NCBI GenBank assembly: GCA_038749105.1
Contig: JBCDIM010000002.1
Coordinates: forward strand, 54,112 to 118,111
Source: JBCCOW01 sp038749105
GTDB lineage: Bacteria > Planctomycetota > Phycisphaerae > Phycisphaerales > Phycisphaeraceae
DNA: 64,000 nucleotides
Direction: 5' to 3'
Under the pieces are notes generated by a model. It made no database searches, had not been told where the DNA came from, and was given only the letters and a program-made list of their open reading frames with translations. Positions 51,029 through 60,110 of this stretch are shown piece after piece; within the stretch, counting starts at the first letter, position 1; each line of letters opens with the position of its first letter. The position numbers and the translations under genes were made by a program.

Positions 51029-51841
51029 ATGCCCGAGCTGCCCGAAGTCGAGCGTGGCCGACAGCAAGCCGAAGACGCCTGCGTCGGCAAGACGATCAAG
51101 AAGGTCTTTACGTCGAAGGACGAGATCGTCTACGCCGGCGTGACCCACACGACTTTCGCCCGCACGCTCAAGGGCCGCACCGTCCAGGCGGCCCGCCGCC
51201 GTGGTAAACAGCTCTGGCTCGAGCTCGACGGCGACGGTCCACAGCCGCTCATCCACTTCGGCATGACCGGCTCGTTCCGCGCCTACACCGACCCCGACGA
51301 GCGACCGCGCTTCTGCAAGTTCGAACTCCACCTCTCGGACGGCTCCTACTTCGCCTTCAAAAACTCCCGACGTCTCGGCCGGATCAAGCTCCGCCAGGAC
51401 CCGCTCCACGAAGACCCCATCGCCAACCTCGGCCCCGACCCTTACCTCGAGCCGCCCACCGCCGCCGAGTTCCGCCGGATGGTCAAGGGCAAACGGGCCA
51501 TCATGAAGAGCCTGCTGATGAACCAGTCGTTTCTCGCCGGCGTCGGCAACTGGATCGCCGACGAGATCCTTTATCAGGCCAAGGTCAGCCCGCACCGCCG
51601 CAGCGACGACCTGACCGACGCCGAGATCAACCGCGTCCGCACCCGCCTCCTAGCGATCGTTGACAAGGCCGTCGACGCCGGGGCCGATTACAAGAAGTTC
51701 CCCAAGGCCTGGCTGTTCCACCGCCGCTGGGACATCCGCGAGTCCCGCAAGGATGCCGTGCTCGACACGAAGGGTCAGCCCATCCAGTTCGACAAGATCG
51801 GCGGCCGCACCACGGCATGGGTCCCCGCCGTGCAGTCCTGA
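51029..51841 (+). CDS. Fpg/Nei-family DNA glycosylase with zincless finger
   Basis: A 270-residue protein starting MPELPEVERGRQQAEDA, with the catalytic Pro2 and Glu3, the conserved lysine in RRRGKQLWLEL and the helix-two-turn-helix region KSLLMNQSFLAGVGNWIADE. The C-terminal finger (GQPIQFDKIGGRTTAWVP) keeps the DNA-contacting arginine of the GRTT motif, but no cysteine is present where four should bind zinc. That is the 'zincless finger' seen in plant, viral and vertebrate NEIL1-type members. It excises oxidised bases. Directly adjoining the photolyase pair, it completes a three-gene light- and oxidation-damage repair operon. Confidence 0.9.
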   Translation: MPELPEVERGRQQAEDACVGKTIKKVFTSKDEIVYAGVTHTTFARTLKGRTVQAARRRGKQLWLELDGDGPQPLIHFGMTGSFRAYTDPDERPRFCKFELHLSDGSYFAFKNSRRLGRIKLRQDPLHEDPIANLGPDPYLEPPTAAEFRRMVKGKRAIMKSLLMNQSFLAGVGNWIADEILYQAKVSPHRRSDDLTDAEINRVRTRLLAIVDKAVDAGADYKKFPKAWLFHRRWDIRESRKDAVLDTKGQPIQFDKIGGRTTAWVPAVQS

Positions 51842-51852
51842 ACCCGCACGCC

Positions 51853-52947
51853 TCAGTCGGGCCGGTCCCGCCGGTCCGCCCCGAAGTACACCTTCGCCAA
51901 GGCCCGCGGAGCCACCATATCAAACCGCTGCGTCGAGGCCAGCTCGAACGTCACGCCCTCGCCCGGTGCCCGCCGTCGGCTCAACGAACACCCCGGCAGC
52001 AGCACCGCCCGCACGTCACGGCGCTCGCCCTTCGTCGTGCACCCGTGCACCACCAAAGTCTTCGGCCCCGTGCATGTCACCGTCACGTCCGTCTCGGTAA
52101 ACACCAGCTTGGCCGGGCCCCGCTCGATGTCTTCCGAGGCCTCGAGCGTGAACGTCTCCGTCTCCTTATGCTCGACATTGAACACCGCGACCCATTTCTC
52201 CGTGTAGTCCACCAGATACCCCTCCAGCTCGAACGCCCCACCCGCGCCACCCACCCCGACCGCCTCCACGTCCCGCAGCATCTCCAGCACCACCGGCCGA
52301 CCGATGTGCGCCTCGAGCATCGGCTCGTACGCGTTGCCCGCTGCGCCCAGGATCGTCTGCCCGATGTCGGTGACCCCGCTCTGCTGCTTCGCCAGCACGC
52401 TGTCGCCCGGCCGAGACTTCGCCAGCGCCCCGATGATCGCGTTCATCGCTTGGCTGAACGCGTCCCGCAGCGTGTTCAGCAGGTTGCGCAGCGTGCGTAG
52501 GGTCCGCCGGATTATGCCCGGCCTGAAACTCCGCCGGACCTGCCGACGACGCCTTGCACACTCGCGGTCGCTCAACCCCGCCTCCACACGGCACAACGCG
52601 TACGACCCCTCCAACACCGCCGGATAGACCAACGCCGACGCCTTGGTCAGACCGAGCCGCGTGACGTGCGGCCGATCGAACGCCAGCTCCAGCCCCTGGC
52701 TGTACACCCGCGCATCGCCCCAGGTGCACGCCCCGTCGCGCCCCAGCAGCGTCGCGTGGTCGCCGTTGAACAGCTTCAGGCACTTGTCCTTCCGCCTCGC
52801 CTTGAGCAGCAGCCCGATCACCGCCACCAGAAAGATGAACAGGATCGTCAGCGGCAGCCCGTTGTCCAGCAAGACCTGCCACACCGGGCGGACCTCCGCC
52901 TCGTTCGCCAGGCTCAGCGGGACCGGTAAATGCACTGCATCAGCCAT
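51853..52947 (-). CDS. Membrane protein of unknown function
   Basis: A 364-residue protein with one clear membrane helix near the start (LTILFIFLVAVIGLLLKARR), then a soluble region. This has a strand-rich segment (CLKLFNGDHATLLGRDGACT), a basic helical stretch (RRTLRTLRNLLNTLRDAFSQ) and a beta-rich C-terminus (LEGYLVDYTEKWVAVFNVEH, TDVTVTCTGPKTLVVHGC). I recognise no family. TAAGCT on the minus strand lies five bases before the ATG, in line with the leaderless geometry. It converges with the Fpg-like gene and is divergent from the MRJP-like gene. Confidence 0.7.
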   Translation of the reverse strand: MADAVHLPVPLSLANEAEVRPVWQVLLDNGLPLTILFIFLVAVIGLLLKARRKDKCLKLFNGDHATLLGRDGACTWGDARVYSQGLELAFDRPHVTRLGLTKASALVYPAVLEGSYALCRVEAGLSDRECARRRRQVRRSFRPGIIRRTLRTLRNLLNTLRDAFSQAMNAIIGALAKSRPGDSVLAKQQSGVTDIGQTILGAAGNAYEPMLEAHIGRPVVLEMLRDVEAVGVGGAGGAFELEGYLVDYTEKWVAVFNVEHKETETFTLEASEDIERGPAKLVFTETDVTVTCTGPKTLVVHGCTTKGERRDVRAVLLPGCSLSRRRAPGEGVTFELASTQRFDMVAPRALAKVYFGADRRDRPD

Positions 52948-53152
52948 GCCAGAGCTTATCGGCCGCAGCCCACCAGTACCCGCAACCCTGATCCACAGCT
53001 GCTACCTGCCCACCATCCGGCATAACCGTCACAAACCCACCCCCTCTGCCACCAGCACCCCCAATCCCGCTTGACACCCTGATCGGCACAGCCCGCCCGA
53101 CCGATACCGCCCACATCCACACCCGAGCCTTTCCCGGTTCAAGGACCCTGTC

Positions 53153-55060
53153 ATGCCCCACCCCAATGGCCCCCGCTCTTCCGCCCCCCGCTGGCTCCCC
53201 GCCGCCGCCGGACTCACCGCCGCGGTGATCGCCCTGCTGCTGCCCGGCTGCCGCGTCGCCGACCACAGCCCCAGCGAAGGCTTCGAGCCCGTCTGGGACA
53301 AGCTCGTCGTCAACGTCCGTACGTTTGACGATCGCCAGCCCACCGGCATCGCCGTCTCCAGCACCGGACGCACCTTCGTCACCTTCCCCTGGTTCAACGA
53401 CAAGCCTTATCCCGCCGTCGCCGAGCTCCACGAAGACGGCAGCCTGACCGCGTTCCCCTCCGAGTCCTGGAACCGCTGGAACGGCCGCGGCGGCCCCTCC
53501 GCACTCAACGGCTTCGTCTGCGCCCAGGCCCTCTACGTCGACGCCGACGACCACCTCTGGGTCCTCGACGCCGGCAACCCCCGCAACCAGTCCGGCCTCG
53601 TCGTCGCAGGGCCCAAGCTCTTCCGCATCGACCTCGCCGACAACTCGATCGTCCAGGTCTTCTACTTCGACCACTACCGCGACTTCGCCCGCGACAGCTA
53701 CCTCTCCGACTTCCGTGTCGATCCCGACAAGGCCGTTGCCTACATCACCGACTCGGGCCGCGGCGGCATCTACGTCGTCGACCTCAAGACCCGGCAGACC
53801 CACAATGTCCTGCTCACCCACCAGTCCACCAAGGCCGACGCCACCGTCGTCCCCAAGATCGGTGCCTACCGCTGGCGTGACCTGTTCGGGCGCACGCCCC
53901 AGGTCAACGTCGCCGGCGTCGAGCTCTCCCCCGACCGCCAGTGGCTCTACTACCACGCCCTGACCGGCCGCACCCTCTACCGCATCCCCACCGACCTGGT
54001 CGCCGACCCGACCGTCAGCGACGCCCAGCGTGCCGCCGCCGTTGAAGACCTCGGCTCCACCGGCTCGGTCATCGACGGCATGCACATGGACGCCGACGGC
54101 AACCTCTACATGACCGCACTCGAGAAGGACGCCATCCTCGTCCGCCGGCCCGACGGCACGATCGAGACCTTCGTCGCCGACGAACGCCTCCGCTGGCCCG
54201 ACTCGATCGCCATGGGCCCCGACGGCTACCTCTACTTCACCACCTCGATGCGCCACCTCAGCGGCCGCAACATCCTCGGCCAGTTCGATCAGCCCTACTA
54301 CGTTATGAAGGCCTCGATCGCCAACGTCGAGCGGGCCATCGCCGCCAAGAAGCGTCACGAGCAGCTGCTCGCCGAGGCCGCCGCCCGCCGGGCTGCTGTG
54401 CTCGAAGCCGAGGCCCGTGCCGCCGAACAGGCCGCCGCCGCCGAGCGGGCCAAGGCCGCCTCCGCGCTGCAGGAGGGCATCGCCAGCGAAGCCACCGCGA
54501 GCGCCAACAGCATGGCCGTGATCCACCGTGAGAAGCTCGGCAATGCCTCGGAAGCCGCCGAACGCCGCGCCCTCGCCGCCACCCAGGCCGAGCAGGCCTC
54601 GACGCTGGCGAAGGCCGAAGCCGCCAACGCCCGCGCCGCCGCCCTCGAGGCCCAGCGTGCAGCCGAAGCCGCGCAGCTCGCCGCCCAGCAGGCCCGCGAC
54701 AAGGCCAAGGACCTGGCCCAGGCCGTGACCGACGCCCGTGCCTCCGCCGAGCAGGCCAAGCTCGCCAAGGCCGAACACGCCGAAGCGGTCGAGAAGGCCA
54801 AGGTCGCCGAGGCCGCCGCCGCCCAGGCCCTCGCGTTCGCCAGCCGGGAGCTCGCGCTCGCCAAGGCCACCGCCGCGGAGGCCGACCAGGCCGAGGCGTT
54901 GGCCCTCGCCGAGCGTCGCGCCGCCGAAGACGCCAAGGCCCAGGCCCAGCTCGCCGAGGTTGAGGCCGAGCAGGCCGCCGCCCTCGCCGAAGCCGCCGAG
55001 AACGCCGAGATCAACAAGCTCCAGGAGCAGGTCCGCACCGTCGACGTCCCCGTCGACTAA
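53153..55060 (+). CDS. MRJP/yellow-like beta-propeller lipoprotein with alanine-rich coiled coil
   Basis: A 635-residue exported protein. The signal peptide ends in a lipobox-like LLLPGC (Cys33). Residues about 45-395 match the major royal jelly/yellow family: GFVCAQALYVDADDHLWVLD, AYITDSGRGGIYVVDLKTRQ, GVELSPDRQWLYYHALTGRT and LRWPDSIAMGPDGYLYFTTS. The last 240 residues are a charged alanine-rich coiled coil (about 400-635). The propeller may bind or convert small molecules (quinones or lactones in relatives); the coiled coil could span the periplasm. The combination is unusual. A strong hairpin follows the stop codon. Codons are strongly C-ending. Confidence 0.8.
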   Translation: MPHPNGPRSSAPRWLPAAAGLTAAVIALLLPGCRVADHSPSEGFEPVWDKLVVNVRTFDDRQPTGIAVSSTGRTFVTFPWFNDKPYPAVAELHEDGSLTAFPSESWNRWNGRGGPSALNGFVCAQALYVDADDHLWVLDAGNPRNQSGLVVAGPKLFRIDLADNSIVQVFYFDHYRDFARDSYLSDFRVDPDKAVAYITDSGRGGIYVVDLKTRQTHNVLLTHQSTKADATVVPKIGAYRWRDLFGRTPQVNVAGVELSPDRQWLYYHALTGRTLYRIPTDLVADPTVSDAQRAAAVEDLGSTGSVIDGMHMDADGNLYMTALEKDAILVRRPDGTIETFVADERLRWPDSIAMGPDGYLYFTTSMRHLSGRNILGQFDQPYYVMKASIANVERAIAAKKRHEQLLAEAAARRAAVLEAEARAAEQAAAAERAKAASALQEGIASEATASANSMAVIHREKLGNASEAAERRALAATQAEQASTLAKAEAANARAAALEAQRAAEAAQLAAQQARDKAKDLAQAVTDARASAEQAKLAKAEHAEAVEKAKVAEAAAAQALAFASRELALAKATAAEADQAEALALAERRAAEDAKAQAQLAEVEAEQAAALAEAAENAEINKLQEQVRTVDVPVD

Positions 55061-55091
55061 GCGCCCCGAACCTGTTGCCACCCCCGCTCAC

Positions 55092-55124
55092 CGGCCGCCA
55101 CGCGTCTCGCACCCGTGGCGGCCG
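55092..55124 (+). terminator. Terminator-like hairpin after the MRJP-like gene
   Basis: An 11-bp perfect stem (CGGCCGCCACG with CGTGGCGGCCG) with an 11-base loop, 31 bases after the stop codon. Only TT follows, so termination may be weak or the hairpin may mainly stabilise the 3' end. Confidence 0.5.
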
Positions 55125-55218
55125 TTCTGCAGGCCTCCAAGCCACACGTTGCGTTGACCCTACGGATCCCCCGGCCCTGCACTAGACTGCGGCGCACGAG
55201 CCGACCGGAGAAGCTTTT

Positions 55219-56559
55219 ATGGATGTGGTGATCTGCGGCGCGGGGGAGGTCGGGCGGCACTCCGCCGAGGTGCTCTCCGCCAACGGCCACAACATCACGA
55301 TCATCGACCAGGACCCCCGCAAGCTCGCGGCCATCGATCAGACCATGGACGTCCGGCTGCTCGAGGGCAGCGGCGCCGAGGCCAGCATCCTCCGCCAGGG
55401 CAACGTCCACAAGGCCGACCTGTTCATCGCCGCGACCAACATCGACGAGGTCAACCTCCTGGCCGCGTCGGCCGCGAAGGGCGTCGGGGCCGGCAAAACC
55501 ATCGCCCGCGTCCACCACTCCCCGTACTACGACCGCAAAGACCTCGACTACGCCTACCACCTCGGGATCAACCACCTGGTCTGTCCCGAGTTCGAGACCG
55601 CCCGCGCGATCGCCGCCACCATCCGCAGCCCCGCTGCGACCGCCGTCGAGAACTTCGCCACCGGCAAGATTCAGCTCAAGAGCCTCCCCGTCGCCAAGGA
55701 CGCCAAGGCCGCGGGCAAGTCCCTTGTCGAGCTCAAGCTCGACGGCGCCCGCATCGCCGCGGTCCAGCGTGAGGGCACCGCGTTCCTCCCCGTCGCCAGC
55801 ACCACCATCCAGGTGGGCGACGTCGTCACCGTCATCGGCGAGGCCAAAGGCTTCGAGAAGGTGCAGAAGCTCTTCGGGGCCGAGCACGCCCGCAAGCGCA
55901 AAGTCATCATCATGGGCGGGTCGACACAGAGCGTCTGGCTCTGCCGCGAGATGCACAACCGCCAGACCTCGGTCCGCCTCTTCGTCGCCCGGGAGCACCG
56001 CGCCCAGGAGCTCTCGGAGAAGATCGACTGGGTCACGGTGATCAACGCCGACGTGATCCAGACCGACGTGCTCCGCGAAGAACACATCGAGCAGGCCGAC
56101 GCCTTCATCGCCTCCGCCGACGCCGAGGAGACCAACATCCTCGCCGCCGCCCGCGCCAAGACCATGGGCGTCGCCAACGCGATCTGCATCCTCCAGCGCG
56201 GCACCTACCTGCACCTGCTCGAGCACATCGGGATCGATCACAGCTTCAGCCCCCGCACTTCGGCGGTCGAGCAGATCGTCCGGCTCATCGAGCCCGGCAA
56301 CGTGCACGGCCTCGGCCCGCTCGCGCAGGGCCTCGCCGAGGTCTTCGAGGTCCGCGTGACCAAGGCCGCCAAAGAGATCGCCAGCACTCCGCTCGCCGAA
56401 CTCAAGCTACCCGAGCAGTGCCTCGTCGCCGCGATCCAGCGTGAAGACGAAGCCTTCGTGCCCGGAGCCATGAACCAGTTCAAGTACGGCGACACCGCCA
56501 TCGTCATCGCCCCCGCCCAGCAGGCCAAGGCCCTGAAGAAACTCTTCGGCGACGGCTGA
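55219..56559 (+). CDS. trkA: Trk potassium uptake, NAD-binding regulatory subunit
   Basis: A 446-residue protein made of two KTN (RCK) repeats. The first begins MDVVICGAGEVGRHSAEVLS with the GxGxxG nucleotide loop and IIDQDPRKLAAID; a second GG-containing loop is KVIIMGGSTQSVWLCREMHN. Each is followed by a TrkA_C domain (about 140-220 and 365-445). TrkA binds NAD(H)/ATP and gates TrkH at the inner membrane. The ATG has GGAG 8-11 bases upstream, and a TAGACT box at 55183-55188 would give a 24-base leader. trkH follows after 30 bases. Confidence 0.94.
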   Translation: MDVVICGAGEVGRHSAEVLSANGHNITIIDQDPRKLAAIDQTMDVRLLEGSGAEASILRQGNVHKADLFIAATNIDEVNLLAASAAKGVGAGKTIARVHHSPYYDRKDLDYAYHLGINHLVCPEFETARAIAATIRSPAATAVENFATGKIQLKSLPVAKDAKAAGKSLVELKLDGARIAAVQREGTAFLPVASTTIQVGDVVTVIGEAKGFEKVQKLFGAEHARKRKVIIMGGSTQSVWLCREMHNRQTSVRLFVAREHRAQELSEKIDWVTVINADVIQTDVLREEHIEQADAFIASADAEETNILAAARAKTMGVANAICILQRGTYLHLLEHIGIDHSFSPRTSAVEQIVRLIEPGNVHGLGPLAQGLAEVFEVRVTKAAKEIASTPLAELKLPEQCLVAAIQREDEAFVPGAMNQFKYGDTAIVIAPAQQAKALKKLFGDG

Positions 56560-56589
56560 CGCTTTGCCGATCCTTGCCATGGGTCGCTC

Positions 56590-58158
56590 ATGAACTTCCG
56601 CTACCTGATCCGACAAGTCGGCATGCTGAGCCTCGTCGTCGCCATCGCGATGCTCGTGCCGCTGATCTACTCCGCGGTCCAGGCCCGGCAGGGCGTCCCC
56701 CTCGAACCCCAAGCCCTGACCGCGCTCGGCGTCGGCACGGGCGCGGCCATCCTCGTCGGGGTCATCCTCATCCTCGCCGGCCGAAGCGGCGAGCTCGACA
56801 GCATGGGCCGACGCGAGGCCCTGCTCCTGGTCGCCATCAGTTGGATCGGCGGCTCCGCCCTCGCCGCGGTGCCCTTCTACACCTTCGGGCTCATCGCCCC
56901 CGACACCCTGCCCAACTCCACCGAGCCCTACACCACCGCCGCCCAGTTCCGCAGCCTCAGCAACTGCTACTTCGAGGCCGTCTCCGGGCTCACCACCACC
57001 GGGGCGACCATCCTCTCCGACATCCAGGGCCTGCCCCGCGGCCTGCTGCTCTGGCGCTCGCTCACCCACTGGCTCGGCGGCGTCGGCATCGTCGTGCTCT
57101 TCGTCGCGGTCCTGCCCATGCTCGGGATCGGCGGCAAGAAGCTCTTCCAGATCGAGGCGGCCGGGCCCCAGCAGCAGGGCGTCCGCCCCCGCATCTCCGA
57201 GACCGCCCGCGTCCTCTGGGTCATCTACTGCACCCTCACCCTCGCCAACATCCTCAGCCTCAAGCTCGCCGGCCTCGACTGGTTCTACGCCGTCTGCCAC
57301 ACTTTCGGCACCGTCGCCACCGGCGGCTTCAGCCCGCTCAACGCCTCCGTCGGGCACTACCGCTCGCCCCTGGTCGACTGGATCACCATCGCCTTCATGG
57401 TCCTCGGGGCCATCAACTTCGGGCTCTACTACCGGCTGGTCAACCGCCAGTTCGGGGCCGTCTGGAAAGACACCGAGCTCCGCGTGTTCCTCGCCATCCT
57501 CATCGGCGCGACGATCGTCATCATGATCTCGCTTACCGGCACCACGCTCTTCGCCACCAACGGCGACGAGCAGGCCGTGGGCTTCGCCGACTCCGCCACC
57601 CCCGCCGCGTTCCAGGCCACCAGCCTGATGACCACCACCGGGTTCGCCACCTATGACTTCAACCGCTGGCCCTTCCTCGCCGACGCCATCCTCCTCGGGC
57701 TCATGCTCCTCGGCGGCTGCGCCGGCTCCACCACCGGCGGGCTCAAGATCATCCGCATCGTCGTCGCCGCCAAGGTCGTCTGGAACGAGGTCGAACGCGT
57801 GTTCCGCCCCAACGTCATCCGCACCCTCCGCGTCAACGGCAGCCCCATCGACGAAACCATGCGCCTCGCCGTCGTCGGCTACATCCTCCTGCTCCTGGCC
57901 CTCTTCGCCCTCGGCTCGGTCGGCGTCATGGTCCTCCAGACCGGCGGCGAAGAGATCGACTTCGTCGGCGCCGCCACCGCCTCGCTCGCCTGCCTCTTCA
58001 ACGTCGGGCCCGGCCTCCACCGCGTCGGGCCCATGGAGAACTTCGACTTCTTCACCCCCGCCGCCAAGCTGCTGCTGTCGCTCTGGATGATCCTCGGCCG
58101 GCTCGAGGTCTTCGCCGTCCTCGTCCTGCTCCACCCCCGGTTCTGGACCAACGACTGA
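56590..58158 (+). CDS. trkH: Trk potassium uptake, membrane subunit
   Basis: A 522-residue integral membrane protein with about ten helices. The four pore loops with their central glycine are visible, for example FEAVSGLTTTGATIL, FGTVATGGFSPLNAS, TTTGFATYDF and LFNVGPGLHRVG; the TTTG-type filter and the IGGCAGSTTGGLK-like segment LLGGCAGSTTGGLKIIR are typical of TrkH. It conducts K+ into the cell under TrkA control. The length agrees with the family (480-510). It forms an operon with trkA. Confidence 0.94.
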   Translation: MNFRYLIRQVGMLSLVVAIAMLVPLIYSAVQARQGVPLEPQALTALGVGTGAAILVGVILILAGRSGELDSMGRREALLLVAISWIGGSALAAVPFYTFGLIAPDTLPNSTEPYTTAAQFRSLSNCYFEAVSGLTTTGATILSDIQGLPRGLLLWRSLTHWLGGVGIVVLFVAVLPMLGIGGKKLFQIEAAGPQQQGVRPRISETARVLWVIYCTLTLANILSLKLAGLDWFYAVCHTFGTVATGGFSPLNASVGHYRSPLVDWITIAFMVLGAINFGLYYRLVNRQFGAVWKDTELRVFLAILIGATIVIMISLTGTTLFATNGDEQAVGFADSATPAAFQATSLMTTTGFATYDFNRWPFLADAILLGLMLLGGCAGSTTGGLKIIRIVVAAKVVWNEVERVFRPNVIRTLRVNGSPIDETMRLAVVGYILLLLALFALGSVGVMVLQTGGEEIDFVGAATASLACLFNVGPGLHRVGPMENFDFFTPAAKLLLSLWMILGRLEVFAVLVLLHPRFWTND

Positions 58159-58175
58159 TTCATCGGGCCACAGGC

Positions 58176-59219
58176 TTAGTGGCGTCGACGCCGTTGTCGG
58201 ACCAGTACGGTCGCCGCACCGACCAGCGTCAGTGTCAACGCCCCCGGCTCAGGGATCGCAACGGCCTGGAAGATCCAGTCCTGAGCAGGTGATGTGCTGG
58301 CAAAACCAAACGACTCGCCAAAGGAGAAGTCCAACGCATCCGTCACATCGACCTCACGGATGTCAGCGATGCCGTAGGACGGCACGCCGAACAGGTAGTT
58401 CTCGTCGTCGATCGTGATGAAGGCTGCGCTGCCCGAGTCGCCCTGGGCGATGCCGGACTCAACATCACCAAGGCCCGTGGCGAACTCAAACCCGCCGTAG
58501 GTGTCAAAGTCCAGGGCACCGAAATAATCGTTGGCGGTATTGCCGTTATCAAAGTCGCCGTTGAGCAGCTGCTTGTCGTCTTGGGCGAGGTCGATGGTAT
58601 TCATGCCCCATCGCTTGGTGCCCCCGCCGAAGTTGGTCGCCTGAGTACCGATGCCGGACCGGCCGTAACCGAATTGGGTGTAGGCCGTATCGATGAGGTT
58701 GGCGGTATCGCCGGTGTAGATGTTGTAGCGCGGGACGATCTCATCGACGGTCTGGCCGAGATCAATGATCGCCAGGTCTCCGCCATCGAGAAAAGAACCG
58801 TCCCAGTTAGGGTGGATGAAGATATTGGGCCGCTGAGGGTTGTATCGGAACTCGTAGACCAGGTCACCCGCGGTGGTATTGAACGTGATCTTGCTCGTGA
58901 ACACCGGGTTGGTGCTGGGACTCACATTGATCATCCCCTGGTTGTTGGTGATCACATGGGCGGCAGTCAGGAGATGTCGACCGGTCCAGAGCAGCGACGC
59001 CGACCCGCTTGAGCCCGCAATGAAATCGGTGACGGGGTCCTGCGTGACGGTTTCAACGAAGCCCACGCCATCGTGGTCGATGCCGTTGATCGGGGTCCCC
59101 GCAGCAGTAATGCGGTCCTGGGGGAGGTGACCAGGAGCACCACTGGTCACCACCGCACGAGCCAGCCCGGAGTAAAAGAGCGTCCCAGCCAAGGCTGTGG
59201 GTCCAACCAGTGCACGCAT
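58176..59219 (-). CDS. Exported trypsin-like serine protease with PEP-CTERM anchor
   Basis: A 347-residue protein with signal peptide (LVGPTALAGTLFYSGLARA). The chymotrypsin-fold triad is seen as HLLTAAHVI (His), GGDLAIIDLG (Asp) and IAQGDSGSAAF (Ser). The C-terminus is a PEP-CTERM sorting tag: VAIPEPGALTLTLVGAA followed by an Arg-rich end, removed by exosortase on export to the surface. The start at 59219 is set by a strong GGGAGGAG Shine-Dalgarno sequence; longer frames upstream lack homology. Its role is perhaps in surface protein turnover or nutrient digestion. The base composition is less GC-biased at third positions than in neighbours. Confidence 0.88.
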   Translation of the reverse strand: MRALVGPTALAGTLFYSGLARAVVTSGAPGHLPQDRITAAGTPINGIDHDGVGFVETVTQDPVTDFIAGSSGSASLLWTGRHLLTAAHVITNNQGMINVSPSTNPVFTSKITFNTTAGDLVYEFRYNPQRPNIFIHPNWDGSFLDGGDLAIIDLGQTVDEIVPRYNIYTGDTANLIDTAYTQFGYGRSGIGTQATNFGGGTKRWGMNTIDLAQDDKQLLNGDFDNGNTANDYFGALDFDTYGGFEFATGLGDVESGIAQGDSGSAAFITIDDENYLFGVPSYGIADIREVDVTDALDFSFGESFGFASTSPAQDWIFQAVAIPEPGALTLTLVGAATVLVRQRRRRH

Positions 59220-59489
59220 CAATGAGCTCCTCCCAGAAAACGTTAGACCGATGAGACCTAGTGAACCACAATAGTATCTCGAGATACTATGCAAATATAG
59301 CCCACCCTTCGTGGATGTCAAACCACCCCAGATCTCAAAACCAAGCCGGCCGTACCGCATCGCCCTTGCGACGAGCACCAAACCGAACGCCTGTACGGCG
59401 ACACCGCCCGCCGGCGATACGCTCCGCCCCGGCAGATGAAACCCAGTTTCAACGCTAGCCCCATCCCGCAACGGTACGATAGCCCAACT

Positions 59490-60041
59490 ATGGCGATCAA
59501 CGATTCAGACACCGTGATCGTGGACCAGAAGCCGCTCAACGTGGCCGAGGCGTTCTTCCTGCCCGAGGTCTTCAAGGGTCTCGGGACCACGCTCCGCCAC
59601 ATGGTGGGAGCCGTCGGCGGCTCATCCCGGAAGAACAACAAGGCTATGGAGTACCCCGAACAGCGGCGCGAGGACCTCCCCCTGCTCGAGGGCGGCCTCC
59701 ATAAAGCCAACTACCGCGGCGTCCACCGGCTCAACCGCGACGAAGACGGCCGGGTCCGCTGCGTTGCCTGCTTCATGTGCTCCACCGCCTGCCCAGCGAA
59801 GTGCATCCACATCGAGGGCGCCCCCTCACCCTGGGACGACCGCGAGAAGTACCCCATCAAGTTCGACCTCGACGAGCTCCGCTGCATCTTCTGTGGGATG
59901 TGTGAAGAGGCCTGCCCCGTCGATGCGATCGAGCTCACCCACATGTACGACACCGTCGGCATGAGCCGACAGGAGATGATCTTCGACAAGGAGAAGCTCC
60001 TGGCCGTGCACGACGCGACGATCGACGAAAAACCGATGTAG
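59490..60041 (+). CDS. nuoI: NADH-quinone oxidoreductase subunit I (8Fe ferredoxin)
   Basis: A 183-residue iron-sulfur protein with two 4Fe-4S motifs: RCVACFMCSTACPAKCI and RCIFCGMCEEACPVDAI, flanked by the NuoI-specific DLDELRCIF and the N-terminal FKGLGTTLRHM. NuoI carries clusters N6a and N6b in the electron path of respiratory complex I. In most bacteria it lies in the nuoA-N operon, but no other nuo gene is near here. The start MAINDSD at 59490 has TACGAT nine bases upstream and no Shine-Dalgarno sequence. Confidence 0.92.
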   Translation: MAINDSDTVIVDQKPLNVAEAFFLPEVFKGLGTTLRHMVGAVGGSSRKNNKAMEYPEQRREDLPLLEGGLHKANYRGVHRLNRDEDGRVRCVACFMCSTACPAKCIHIEGAPSPWDDREKYPIKFDLDELRCIFCGMCEEACPVDAIELTHMYDTVGMSRQEMIFDKEKLLAVHDATIDEKPM

Positions 60042-60110
60042 CCCCACCGACGCCCTGACCCTTCCCGCCAGCGGCGTAAACCCAGGGTTGATTTACGCGC
60101 TCAAGCCAAC

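Noticed and set aside
52940..55081. Minus-strand open frame of 713 codons opposite the MRJP-like gene
   Set aside because: Gly/Val/Leu/Asp-rich mirror translation; the plus-strand frame has a signal peptide and family motifs.
56407..58134. Minus-strand open frame of 575 codons opposite trkH
   Set aside because: Low-complexity Gly/Glu/Asp/Ala sequence typical of the complement of a C-ending coding frame; trkH is certain.
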